Both the position numbers and the translations under genes were made by a program. Under the pieces are notes generated by a model. It did not search any database, had not been told where the DNA came from, and saw only the letters and a program-made list of their open reading frames with translations. Below, in pieces: positions 1 to 6,000 of a DNA stretch of 9,584 bases. This DNA comes from Archaeoglobaceae archaeon. GTDB lineage: Archaea > Halobacteriota > Archaeoglobi > Archaeoglobales > Archaeoglobaceae. The first letter of the stretch is position 1. Every line of letters starts with the position of its first letter. Location of the stretch: assembly GCA_025058955.1 (NCBI GenBank), contig JANXDV010000040.1:1-9584 (forward strand), read 5' to 3'.

Positions 1-2
1 CA

Positions 3-407
3 AGAATTGTTGAGATTGAGAGAGGAAAAATTAGGCTTAAACCAGATCTTTTCGTAGGCAAAGATGTTTCGCAATTCATTGAGACTGTTTTAGGTGTTAA
101 AGTTGCATTTGCAAAACTTGGCGAAGATTTTCTAACGATCTGCACAAAAGAAGAACATGAACCAGATTACTCGATCCTCAAAGAGCTAAAAGAACTTTAC
201 TGCGTTGATGAAATCTTTTTATTCGCTGAAAGCGACAAGAATTTAGTTGTTGGACTTTATAGGGATAAAAGATATCTCGGGATGGGTTTGCTAAATATCG
301 AAAAAGACCGTTTGTTCATCGAATCCAAATTCTCAGATTTCGATCTAATAGAGATTGGAGAAATGAGGTTTGATGAAGGAAAAGAATGTTTTATAAAGAG
401 ATTTTAG
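3..407 (+). CDS. C-terminal part of a probable Clp1/Grc3-like polynucleotide 5'-kinase (5' end outside window)
   Basis: Frame 3 is open from the first bases of the window to TAG at 405-407, giving 134 residues of a protein that begins upstream. It opens with RIVEIERGKIRLKPD and later has LVVGLYRDKRYLGMGLL, then DLIEIGEMRF near the end. The pattern 'VVGL..., glGll, charged strand, then a hydrophobic strand ending in G.(I/M)R(L/F)' resembles the C-terminal beta domain of archaeal Clp1/Grc3-family RNA/DNA 5'-hydroxyl kinases. The kinase Walker A motif that would prove this lies outside the window, so the family call rests on C-terminal resemblance only. The reading frame itself is secure: it has no internal stop and normal composition. 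Its stop overlaps by two bases the stop of the broken convergent gene. It could instead be another GTPase or ATP-binding protein with a similar C-terminal barrel. Confidence 0.5.
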   Translation, partial: RIVEIERGKIRLKPDLFVGKDVSQFIETVLGVKVAFAKLGEDFLTICTKEEHEPDYSILKELKELYCVDEIFLFAESDKNLVVGLYRDKRYLGMGLLNIEKDRLFIESKFSDFDLIEIGEMRFDEGKECFIKRF

Positions 408-1774
408 TTCATGGAATCCTCATTGCAATATTTTAATTTATTTTTTAGATATTTCTGTAGAAACTCAAACACTGGTTGAATTAAATAAATGAAACTTGTT
501 GATAACAAAATAATGTAAGGAGGAGCGAGTAAAAAGATTGTAAAAACGAATGTTATTTCGTTAATTCGTGAGATTGGAAATCCTGTATCGAGAAGAAAAG
601 GCTTTAAGCCATAGTTCACCATTGCTAAAATAGCGGGGGTAAAGCCAATAAAAGTGGCACAAGCATCATTTTAGCTTTTATCCTATCATGCAAAATGATA
701 ATAGAGTCTTTTGCTTTTTTAAATCTGGCTTTATAGGAGTCCAGAAAGAGTTCCGAAAAAAGATTCTGCATAGGTCATCTCACCAAGTGCTTGCATGATT
801 AGGTCTTCTGAATCATTGTATTTCAAAAGACTGAAATAGTGATGAAGTGGCAAATCCACACGCTTTTTTATCTCCTTATGATAATCTACGATTTTTACAA
901 GATATTTTTTGAGTATTTTTCTTTTGGCTGAGTCTTCATCATACGCTTTTACAGGCTCTAAAAGCACATCGTATTGATGTTTATGGTGCGTATGTGCATG
1001 ATATACGTCTCTTATTATCCTAAAAAACTGCCTACTCACATCTTCAGGATTGAGTTCTGATTTAATTATTTCAAAATCAAACTGCACAAGACCATTTTTA
1101 ATGAATTTTACATCCTTCGTTCTGGCGATGATAGATTGCTCAGTCAGCCTTTTCCCTTTAACAAGCTCTTTTAAAAAATTTGGAAGATCTAACTCCAAGA
1201 TCACGATCTTTCTAATCCTCCATTTATCAAAGTGGGCAATTATAGTGTTTTCTGATTTTGCCAAGTCCTTTTAGAGAAAAATACGGTAGTTTTGTTATTG
1301 GGAAAAAGATTCTCGAGGAAATTTTTAAGTTCATTAGGATTAACATCAATGATTTCCCTTATTGATTTAGAATTCAAAATGATTTCAGAATTTTTCACCA
1401 CAAGAGGGCAGGACTTTATGAAGATCTGGCTTAGGTATTCCAACACTTCTTCTCTTGCAAGGATGAAGACCCATACCATTCCATAGTGATTCCATTAATA
1501 TCCTTACTTTTAACCTTAATGTATCCATCTAAGCCATACATTACATGATTTCTTACCCAACTCGGATAATTTTCAAGCTCACTTTTTCAAGAATTACATA
1601 GCCTTCAAGATAGTAATCTTTTATCCCATATAACACACCTAACAGTAACAACCAAAACCACCAATATGGAAATAGTTGTGAAGATACCAACCAAAATGAT
1701 ATTCCCACGACTACGTAACTTAAAGCAAATATTTTTGGAAAATGTTTGAAGAAAAAGATCATTCTCAAACCCAT
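404..1774 (-). pseudogene. Broken membrane-protein gene with five apparent single-base frameshifts
   Basis: I do not recognise the family. Six consecutive minus-strand frame segments read as one protein if single bases are added or removed at five short runs. The runs are T5 at 1583-1587 (or T4 at 1570-1573), C3 at 1470-1472, T4 at 1269-1272, A6 at 756-761 and G5 at 635-639, all given on the plus strand. Four sites need one extra base and one needs one fewer. The corrected length is 1374 nt, exactly 458 codons, with no in-frame nonsense codon. The restored protein of about 457 residues has two N-terminal hydrophobic helices (roughly residues 12-52, Trp/Phe/Leu-rich). A long charged, presumably cytoplasmic middle includes a His-rich stretch HAHTHHKH. 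Two or three hydrophobic segments near the C-terminus include MMLVPLLLALP and ITFVFTIFLLAPPYIILL. The start ATG at 1774 sits about 27 nt from a good TATA box. Sequencing error is the alternative, but the other genes in the window show no such breaks. Confidence 0.75.
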
Positions 1775-1796
1775 ACTTGACTTAGCATATAACGAA

Positions 1797-1810
1797 TATA
1801 TAAAATTTCG
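1797..1810 (-). promoter_or_regulatory. BRE/TATA promoter of the broken gene
   Basis: Read on the minus strand, the sequence is CGAAATTTTATATA: a BRE-like CGAAA followed by a near-ideal archaeal TATA box. The TATA centre (about 1801) is 27 nt from the ATG at 1774, so transcription should start at or next to the start codon, giving a leaderless mRNA. This supports 1774 as the original start and shows that the promoter has not decayed along with the coding region. Confidence 0.65.
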
Positions 1811-1870
1811 CCTTATTGTCTCTTAAAAATCATAAATGCTTCTATTGGCTTGGGTTTGATCATTAACTTA

Positions 1871-1953
1871 TGCGGGGGGAGGGATTCGAACCCTCGAACC
1901 CCTACGGGATGAGATCTTGAGTCTCACGCCTTTGGCCACTCGGCAACCCCCGC
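1871..1953 (-). tRNA. tRNA-Leu(CAA)
   Basis: The minus strand folds as a complete class II tRNA of 83 nt including the discriminator A at 1871; CCA is not encoded. The acceptor stem pairs GCGGGGG with CCCCCGC. The D arm has stem GCC/GGC and loop GAGUGGCCAAA. The anticodon stem UGAGA/UCUCA carries the 7-base loop CUCAAGA, so the anticodon is CAA (1917-1919), which reads UUG leucine codons. A 14-nt variable arm contains a CCC/GGG stem. The T arm is GAGGG-UUCGAAU-CCCUC. There is no intron. Position 26 is G, the base methylated by Trm1, whose gene lies at the other end of this window. Confidence 0.97.
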
Positions 1954-1976
1954 TTTAAAATTCTGGATAAAAAAGG

Positions 1977-1990
1977 AATATTAAGCTTTT
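1977..1990 (-). promoter_or_regulatory. Possible TATA box for tRNA-Leu
   Basis: On the minus strand, AAAAGCTTAATATT contains a TATA-like TTAATATT preceded by an A-rich BRE-like stretch. Its centre is about 27 nt upstream of the first base of the mature tRNA at 1953, the usual archaeal spacing. The sequence match is moderate; the call rests mainly on spacing. Confidence 0.4.
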
Positions 1991-2013
1991 TGCTTTATCA
2001 AATAAAAAGAACA

Positions 2014-2028
2014 ACAAACTTTTTATAT
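2014..2028 (+). promoter_or_regulatory. TATA promoter of the DUF123 gene
   Basis: AACAAACTTTTTATAT has a TATA-like TTTTATAT at 2021-2028 after an A-rich stretch. Its centre lies about 22 nt before the ATG at 2047, so the transcript would be leaderless or nearly so. No Shine-Dalgarno sequence precedes that ATG, which fits. The box also argues against the longer TTG-initiated reading from 1990, which would begin upstream of the promoter. Confidence 0.5.
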
Positions 2029-2046
2029 TTTCCATTTAGATGTTTC

Positions 2047-2391
2047 ATGGCATCTTATGTTCTGATTCTACATAACGATCGAGACCAAAAGCTTTTAGTG
2101 GGGAAATTGGGCTTTATTGACTTTAAATCGGGCTATTACTACTACGTTGGCAGTGCGGAAAGATTGAGCAGAGTCCGTAGACATTTTGGTAAAAAGAGGA
2201 AGAGATGGCATGTAGACTACATTTCTGAAGTTTTTGAAGTTATAGGAGCAATTCTATTCAATCTTGAAGAATGCGAGCTCTCGAGAAAAATTAAATTGAA
2301 GCCTATAAGGGACTTTGGATGCTCAGATTGCAATTGCCTTTCTCATCTCTTCTACTCCGAAAATTTAACGATCGAATACTTGTTTACATGA
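2047..2391 (+). CDS. DUF123 family (GIY-YIG-like) protein, stand-alone
   Basis: This 114-residue protein fits DUF123 (COG1833), a small archaeal family related in fold to GIY-YIG nucleases and in some genomes fused to endonuclease III-like proteins. Visible signatures in order are an N-terminal YVLIL strand, GYYYYVGSAERLSRVRRH (residues about 32-49; the YYYVGSA segment corresponds to the GIY-YIG strands), RWHVDYI, an ECEL helix near residue 77, and FGCSDCNCLSHLFY (about 92-105). The last is the Cys/His-rich DUF123 signature, suggesting metal binding. The biochemical role is not established; nucleic-acid cleavage is inferred from the fold. I chose ATG 2047 over TTG 1990 because conservation starts at YVLIL and a TATA box sits between the two starts. 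About ten residues beyond SHLFY form a tail that overlaps the end of the convergent OB-fold gene by 40 bp. Confidence 0.85.
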   Translation: MASYVLILHNDRDQKLLVGKLGFIDFKSGYYYYVGSAERLSRVRRHFGKKRKRWHVDYISEVFEVIGAILFNLEECELSRKIKLKPIRDFGCSDCNCLSHLFYSENLTIEYLFT

Positions 2392-2708
2392 ACTTCCATA
2401 CCTTTTTTCCCCTCTTTTGCGTAGCCGTTGTAGATCTCTACTTTCATTCCAATCTCCACTTTATAATAGATTTCTTTATCCCATAAAATAACTCTGATCC
2501 TTCCACTCTCATCTGAGAGATAGATCTCATTTGCAAATTCTGGATCTCCTATTCCACTGACTCTGCCCTTTATGTTAATCCTTCCAGGAGTTATTTCTGA
2601 GATCTTAGTAAACTCTTGAGAGTTTGGAGAATAATTTGCGAGTTCTTTGGCTGTTTCCTCATCTATAAGTTCTCCAAATCTCTCTTTAATTTCTTCAAGC
2701 CTATCCAT
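2352..2708 (-). CDS. OB-fold (RPA-like) nucleic-acid-binding protein
   Basis: This 118-residue protein has an alpha-helical N-terminus (residues 1-30, DRLEEIKERFGELIDEE) followed by one OB fold. ITPGRINIKGRVSGIGD forms strand 1 and turn; EIYLSDESGRIRVILWD matches the archaeal RPA core 'DesGrirv.lWD'; EIGMKVEIYNGYAKEGKKG and VHVNKYSIVKF complete the barrel. Archaeal RPA-type OB folds bind single-stranded DNA, so single-strand binding is the inferred role; a single-OB protein could also act in RNA binding. I start at ATG 2708 with GGTGG just upstream. A TTG at 2765 would add 19 residues that look like the out-of-frame shadow of the overlapping small peptide gene. The gene follows dph5 and the 25-codon ORF without a gap, so it is probably co-transcribed and translationally coupled. 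Confidence 0.85.
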   Translation of the reverse strand: MDRLEEIKERFGELIDEETAKELANYSPNSQEFTKISEITPGRINIKGRVSGIGDPEFANEIYLSDESGRIRVILWDKEIYYKVEIGMKVEIYNGYAKEGKKGMEVHVNKYSIVKFSE

Positions 2709-2778
2709 AATACCACCAAAGCCAGATCGTAGAAAGAGAGCCAAGAATAAGCATGAGAATTCCAACTTTCTCTCTCAT
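2701..2778 (-). CDS. 25-residue single-helix membrane peptide between dph5 and the OB-fold gene
   Basis: The start ATG (2778-2776) overlaps the dph5 stop as ATGA, and its TAG (2703-2701) lies inside the first three codons of the OB-fold gene. The peptide begins MREKVGILMLILG, continues with a hydrophobic stretch containing STIWLWWYY, and ends in Gly. A charged N-terminus followed by about 20 hydrophobic residues with three Trp and two Tyr at the far end is what a single transmembrane helix with an aromatic interface belt looks like. GGAG inside the dph5 end sits 8 nt before the ATG. No homolog is known to me. It fills the 66-nt gap between two real genes exactly, which is unlikely for an accidental ORF but not proof. 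Function unknown; it may be a membrane peptide or a coupling leader for the downstream gene. Confidence 0.55.
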   Translation of the reverse strand: MREKVGILMLILGSLSTIWLWWYYG

Positions 2779-3527
2779 ATTACCCACTCCTTAAGCTCTT
2801 CTGGAGCAAAAGCAAAGCTTCTAAGACATTCGTATTCCATGAAGTGAATTCTTCTTGCCAATATAACAAGAGAATGTAATGGCTCCCCGAAATCGAAATT
2901 CAAAAGTTTTTTCAGTCTTTCGCATTTCACAAGGGCGTCCTCACCACCCGCTCTTGCAATTCCTACAGCGAAATGATCTGCAAAATCTCTCTCAAGGCTC
3001 AGGATCTTTTCAACCGCTTCTCTGATCGTCATTGGAGGGTTTAAATCCAGAAAAAGCAATGTATGAGCGTCTATGCTAAGATTTGCTTTGATCGTGTCGA
3101 TAAAGGCTCTTGATCTTTGCCAGCTGATGGTTGCTGATTTGCCAAAGCGATAATTCTGAAGCCCGGTTAGAGAGCAAACCGCATTTATGATGCTTGCATT
3201 GTTTATGATCCTTGTCTTAACGCCCAATTTCTTCGCTTCAAGCACAAGAGAGATATGAGTAGTGGCAATTGTCGGATCACCTGGCACTAAGATCACTATA
3301 TTCTGTTCCTTCGCCTCTTCGATCAATTTCTTGCTTCTTTCCTCAAGATCACTTCTTGCAATCTTTTTAATTTGCCTTCCCAAAAACTCTTCCAATTGCT
3401 CCACAGAGGAAGAAAATCTTGAAGTGTAAAGATCCAGATATACTTTATCCGCAGACTTAATCACTTCATAACCGCGAAATGTAAGATCTTTGTGATCTTG
3501 AAGCCCCAAACCAACAAGGATGAGCAT
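2775..3527 (-). CDS. dph5: Diphthine synthase (elongation factor 2 diphthamide biosynthesis)
   Basis: The 250-residue product belongs to the SAM-dependent tetrapyrrole methylase fold and matches diphthine synthase (DphB/Dph5). This enzyme methylates the 3-amino-3-carboxypropyl group on the target histidine of aEF-2 during diphthamide formation in the cytoplasm. Supporting motifs in order are MLILVGLGLQDHKDLTFRGYE (glycine-rich first strand), VYLDLYTS, VPGDPTIATTHISLVLEAK (the GDP..ATTH SAM-binding signature, about residues 82-100), INNASIINAVCSLTGLQNY followed by RFGKSATI, and a C-terminal half with LLFLDLNPP, AVGIARAGGED and HSLVILAR. Length is normal for the family. ATG 3527 begins directly with the conserved first strand, and a TATA-like element lies about 24 nt upstream, implying a leaderless start. 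The stop overlaps the start of a 25-codon ORF. Confidence 0.95.
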   Translation of the reverse strand: MLILVGLGLQDHKDLTFRGYEVIKSADKVYLDLYTSRFSSSVEQLEEFLGRQIKKIARSDLEERSKKLIEEAKEQNIVILVPGDPTIATTHISLVLEAKKLGVKTRIINNASIINAVCSLTGLQNYRFGKSATISWQRSRAFIDTIKANLSIDAHTLLFLDLNPPMTIREAVEKILSLERDFADHFAVGIARAGGEDALVKCERLKKLLNFDFGEPLHSLVILARRIHFMEYECLRSFAFAPEELKEWVI

Positions 3528-3547
3528 AAACCTTGCTGTCGACTGTA

Positions 3548-3562
3548 ATGTTAAACTTTACG
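3548..3562 (-). promoter_or_regulatory. Possible promoter of dph5
   Basis: On the minus strand CGTAAAGTTTAACAT combines a BRE-like CGTAAAG with a weak TATA-like TTTAACAT. Its centre is about 24 nt before the dph5 ATG at 3527, consistent with a leaderless transcript. It lies back to back with the lipoprotein promoter in an 83-bp divergent intergenic region. Confidence 0.4.
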
Positions 3563-3570
3563 CTTCAATA

Positions 3571-3588
3571 GAAAGCAAAATTTTTATA
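3571..3588 (+). promoter_or_regulatory. Promoter of the beta-propeller lipoprotein gene
   Basis: GAAAGCAAAATTTTTATA contains an A-rich BRE-like segment and a TATA box TTTTTATA (3581-3588) whose centre lies 26 nt before the ATG at 3611. The start of transcription should therefore coincide with the start codon. No Shine-Dalgarno sequence is present, in keeping with leaderless translation. Confidence 0.55.
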
Positions 3589-3610
3589 GCACACCCATAG
3601 CTATATTTTT

Positions 3611-5203
3611 ATGCGATGGCTTTTACCGCTAATGGTTGCAATTTTGCTCTTGTGCTGTGTGCAAGAAGAGCGACCAGAAACCCCATTGCCAACAACTCCC
3701 ACGATCTCGCAAACAACTCCTGAAAAAACTCCAACAACTCCCAAATATGAAGATAGAAAGCTTGTAGAGACTACACCAGTAAGAGAACCAGAAAAAATTC
3801 CTAAAGAGTATTTGTTACAGTTAAAGCCTTGGAAATTGATCAAAGGCACTGAAAAGAGCGACTACTACACTATAGAAATTCCAAGACGTCCTGCAGTTGA
3901 GAAAGTCTTTAATGTAAGCGCAAATCTCAAAAAAGAGATTTCAACACCTTTAATTGAGGATCTTATTTACATCTTCGATAATTACACAGTTTATGCTTAC
4001 AAGGAGGAACTTGTATGGAGTCTCAACATTTATGAAAGATTTGAAAAGGAAATTAGAAGCTATGGGTTGGGGGATCACTTGTATATTGGAACAACTTCAA
4101 GTAAAAAAGGATTTTCACTCATTGCAATTGATAAAGAGAACGGAAAAATAGTTTGGCATCGCGAAATAAACATCGCTGGAGGAGTTTCCGCTTTAATAGT
4201 TGGTGATCTCATCTGTGTTGGGACGGACTACTTGGATCCGAGAGTCATGTGCTTCACGAAGGATGGAGAAATGAAATGGAATACAATGCTTTCTGGAACA
4301 ATTAATGGCTTCGCTATGGGGAATGGAAAGCTATTCGTTTCTGCAAACAAATTATACGCTTTCGATCTCCAGAGTGGTAAACGTCTCTGGGAGGTGGATA
4401 AGGATTACTCTGCTCCGTTATTTAAGAGTGGCATGGTCTTCGTATCGAAGCAGGGATACATCTATGCATTCTCCGAAGATGGTAAAGAGCTCTGGAAGAA
4501 ATACTTTGGCTCAGGCGAGGACTCTAATTATAATCCTTTCCTTTCTGCAAGCAACTATGAGCTCTTTATCCCAAGAATACTCGTTGATAAACCACTGGAA
4601 CCATTAGAGCTACAAGTTTCGGACTTTAAGGGGAATTTAATAGGAGTTTTTAAACTTAGTTCTAATGAAATACCAGGAGCTCCAGTGGTCTCTGATCAGG
4701 TTGTGGTTTTACCAGTAAAGACTGATACCTACGGAAAAATCTATATCTTGTGGCGTGGACTTGAAAAGCTCTTTGAACTGAAGCAAGAAGGAAAAGAGGT
4801 TTTGATGCCAAAAGTTGCAGTTTCAAAGGGAAAAATCTACGTTATTTTCTCTGACAAAAGCTCCCAGAAGCTTTACATACTTGGAGATTCTAAAAAGCCT
4901 GAGATCGTTGAAATAAATATTAAAACTGAAGGAAGGGAGTTGAACATCTCTGCAATCGTAAAAGATCCCGAGAGTGCAATTTACAGAGTCTCTTTAGCCA
5001 TATTCTCTAACGGCAAGTGGAGTTATAAGGACATGGATCTCGGAAGAAGATATGTAAGGGAACCAATCGGTGGCTATGGACTATCAGAAGAACTATTCTT
5101 CACAAGAATAAGAGTAGAAGAGACTGTGGAGTTCTATGTAATCGCAATTGACAACTCCAACAACTACGCCTATTCGAAAGTTTACGCATACAAGTTAACT
5201 TAG
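3611..5203 (+). CDS. Secreted lipoprotein with PQQ-like beta-propeller and C-terminal beta-sandwich-like domain
   Basis: The 530-residue product starts with a lipoprotein signal peptide: MRW, a Leu-rich core, then LLLCC with Cys15/Cys16 as the lipid-anchored residue. A Thr/Pro-rich linker (about 20-64) would space the protein from the membrane. Blades of a PQQ-like (quinoprotein-type) propeller follow, recognised by repeating turns ending in W: EELVWSLNI (about 132), NGKIVWHREI (about 176), DGEMKWN (about 218), SGKRLWEV (about 255), DGKELWKK (about 290). They are joined by strands such as LYAFDLQ and IYAFSED. From about residue 427 a beta-sandwich-like segment begins (KPEIVEINIK ... AIVKDPESAI ... 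VEFYVIAIDNSNNYAYSKV), similar in pattern to Ig/FN3-like domains. I see no catalytic signature; such proteins often act as scaffolds or binding modules outside the membrane. The alternative is a divergent PQQ dehydrogenase, but the length and lack of PQQ-ligand motifs argue against it. Its stop overlaps the convergent 81-residue gene by 9 bp. Confidence 0.8.
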   Translation: MRWLLPLMVAILLLCCVQEERPETPLPTTPTISQTTPEKTPTTPKYEDRKLVETTPVREPEKIPKEYLLQLKPWKLIKGTEKSDYYTIEIPRRPAVEKVFNVSANLKKEISTPLIEDLIYIFDNYTVYAYKEELVWSLNIYERFEKEIRSYGLGDHLYIGTTSSKKGFSLIAIDKENGKIVWHREINIAGGVSALIVGDLICVGTDYLDPRVMCFTKDGEMKWNTMLSGTINGFAMGNGKLFVSANKLYAFDLQSGKRLWEVDKDYSAPLFKSGMVFVSKQGYIYAFSEDGKELWKKYFGSGEDSNYNPFLSASNYELFIPRILVDKPLEPLELQVSDFKGNLIGVFKLSSNEIPGAPVVSDQVVVLPVKTDTYGKIYILWRGLEKLFELKQEGKEVLMPKVAVSKGKIYVIFSDKSSQKLYILGDSKKPEIVEINIKTEGRELNISAIVKDPESAIYRVSLAIFSNGKWSYKDMDLGRRYVREPIGGYGLSEELFFTRIRVEETVEFYVIAIDNSNNYAYSKVYAYKLT

Positions 5204-5440
5204 CCTTTCAACCACGAATTTATTTTCTTCTTTTTTTACAATGACTGTCATCTCTTCTCTGCCGTCAAAACCTTCTCTTCGAAGTTCAAAAAAATTTGCT
5301 TCTTTCAAAAATTCGAGCAAAAATTCTAACTCTTTTTCTTTTTCCTCATCCTCATTTTTAAGTAAATAAGAAAGAAGCTCTTCATATCTCTTCTTTGCAG
5401 AAGTCTCAATGCAATGCCCAGAAATATGAAGCACGATCAT
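5195..5440 (-). CDS. Unrecognised 81-residue protein coupled to the fumarase genes
   Basis: I do not recognise this family. The protein begins MIVLHISGHCIETSAKKRYEE, has a highly charged Lys/Glu helix in the middle (about residues 18-50) that may form a coiled coil, and ends with beta-like segments MTVIVKKEENKFVVERLS. It contains a single Cys next to a His (GHC, about residues 8-10) and no membrane segment. The start ATG overlaps the TGA of the fumarase beta gene (ATGA at 5440-5437), and there is no good ribosome-binding site of its own, so translation probably depends on the upstream gene. It is the last gene of the operon, ending tail to tail with the lipoprotein gene. Position suggests, but does not show, a link to fumarase, for example assembly or regulation. 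Confidence 0.7.
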   Translation of the reverse strand: MIVLHISGHCIETSAKKRYEELLSYLLKNEDEEKEKELEFLLEFLKEANFFELRREGFDGREEMTVIVKKEENKFVVERLS

Positions 5441-6000
5441 AGCTTAGCCATAACCATTCTTTCAACCTCTTCATACAAATTATTCCCCTGAGCATCGATT
5501 GCCACAATACATGGTCCAAAATTTTCAACTTCAAAAATCCAGACCGCTTCAGCCATTCCTAAGTCTTCCCAAAATACTCCTTTTATTTTCTTTATCTTGC
5601 TTGCAGCAAAAGCTCCTGCTCCACCCGTAAAAGCAAGATAGATCGCTTTCCCTTTCATTGCAGAAACAACATCTTTTCCCATCCCCCCTTTGCCGATCAT
5701 AACCATAAGATCGACTTTTTCGAGGATCTTAGGAGCATATGCACTCATTCTTTCCGAAGTGGTTGGACCGGCAGAGATGACTTTGTTATCGCTTATTATT
5801 GGTCCGCAGTGGTAAACGATCGAGCGATTCAATTTGAAAGGTAACTTTTCTCCGCTTTCCAAGAACTCCAAGATCCTTGCATGAGCCTTATCTCTTGCGG
5901 TCAAAATCTCACCGCTGATATGCACAAGATCACCCGCTTTCAAACTCAAAATTTTTTCATCAACCTTTGAAATTATGATCTCCTTGGGTTTTGAGATCAC
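5437..6000 (-). CDS. fumB: Fumarate hydratase class I, beta (C-terminal) subunit
   Basis: This is the small subunit of the two-subunit class I fumarase / L(+)-tartrate dehydratase beta family, which with the alpha subunit interconverts fumarate and malate using a [4Fe-4S] cluster. From the GTG start the product is 187 residues. Signatures are AGDLVHISGEILTARDKAH (about 22-40), YHCGPII (63-69), SAGPTTSERMSAYAP (about 76-90), the glycine loop MIGKGGMG, LAFTGGAGAFAASKIK, and GPCIVAIDAQGNNLYEEV near the end. Length is normal. GTG 6000 is preferred over the in-frame ATG at 6033 because a perfect GGAGGT lies 6 nt upstream and its GTG overlaps the alpha-subunit TGA as GTGA. The fumarate/malate assignment is favoured over tartrate because this is the usual archaeal arrangement; substrate cannot be proved from sequence. 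Confidence 0.93.
   Translation of the reverse strand: MISKPKEIIISKVDEKILSLKAGDLVHISGEILTARDKAHARILEFLESGEKLPFKLNRSIVYHCGPIISDNKVISAGPTTSERMSAYAPKILEKVDLMVMIGKGGMGKDVVSAMKGKAIYLAFTGGAGAFAASKIKKIKGVFWEDLGMAEAVWIFEVENFGPCIVAIDAQGNNLYEEVERMVMAKL

Noticed and set aside
731..1264. A stand-alone 177-residue cytoplasmic protein starting at TTG 1264
   Set aside because: It is only the longest intact segment of the broken gene. Coding-like sequence continues in other frames on both sides, and there is no promoter or ribosome-binding site at 1264.
404..1774. Programmed ribosomal frameshifting to make the full membrane protein
   Set aside because: Five separate shifts of mixed direction would be needed, and no slippery heptamer with a downstream structure stands out. 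Decay or sequencing error is far simpler.
1990..2046. N-terminal extension of the DUF123 protein from TTG 1990
   Set aside because: A TATA box lies inside this stretch and the conserved family sequence begins at residue 4 of the ATG 2047 form.
2352..2765. Longer OB-fold protein starting at TTG 2765 with a hydrophobic N-terminus
   Set aside because: The extra 19 residues read the small membrane peptide's DNA out of frame. ATG 2708 starts at the folded part and abuts the peptide's stop. I kept the longer form only as the competing explanation.
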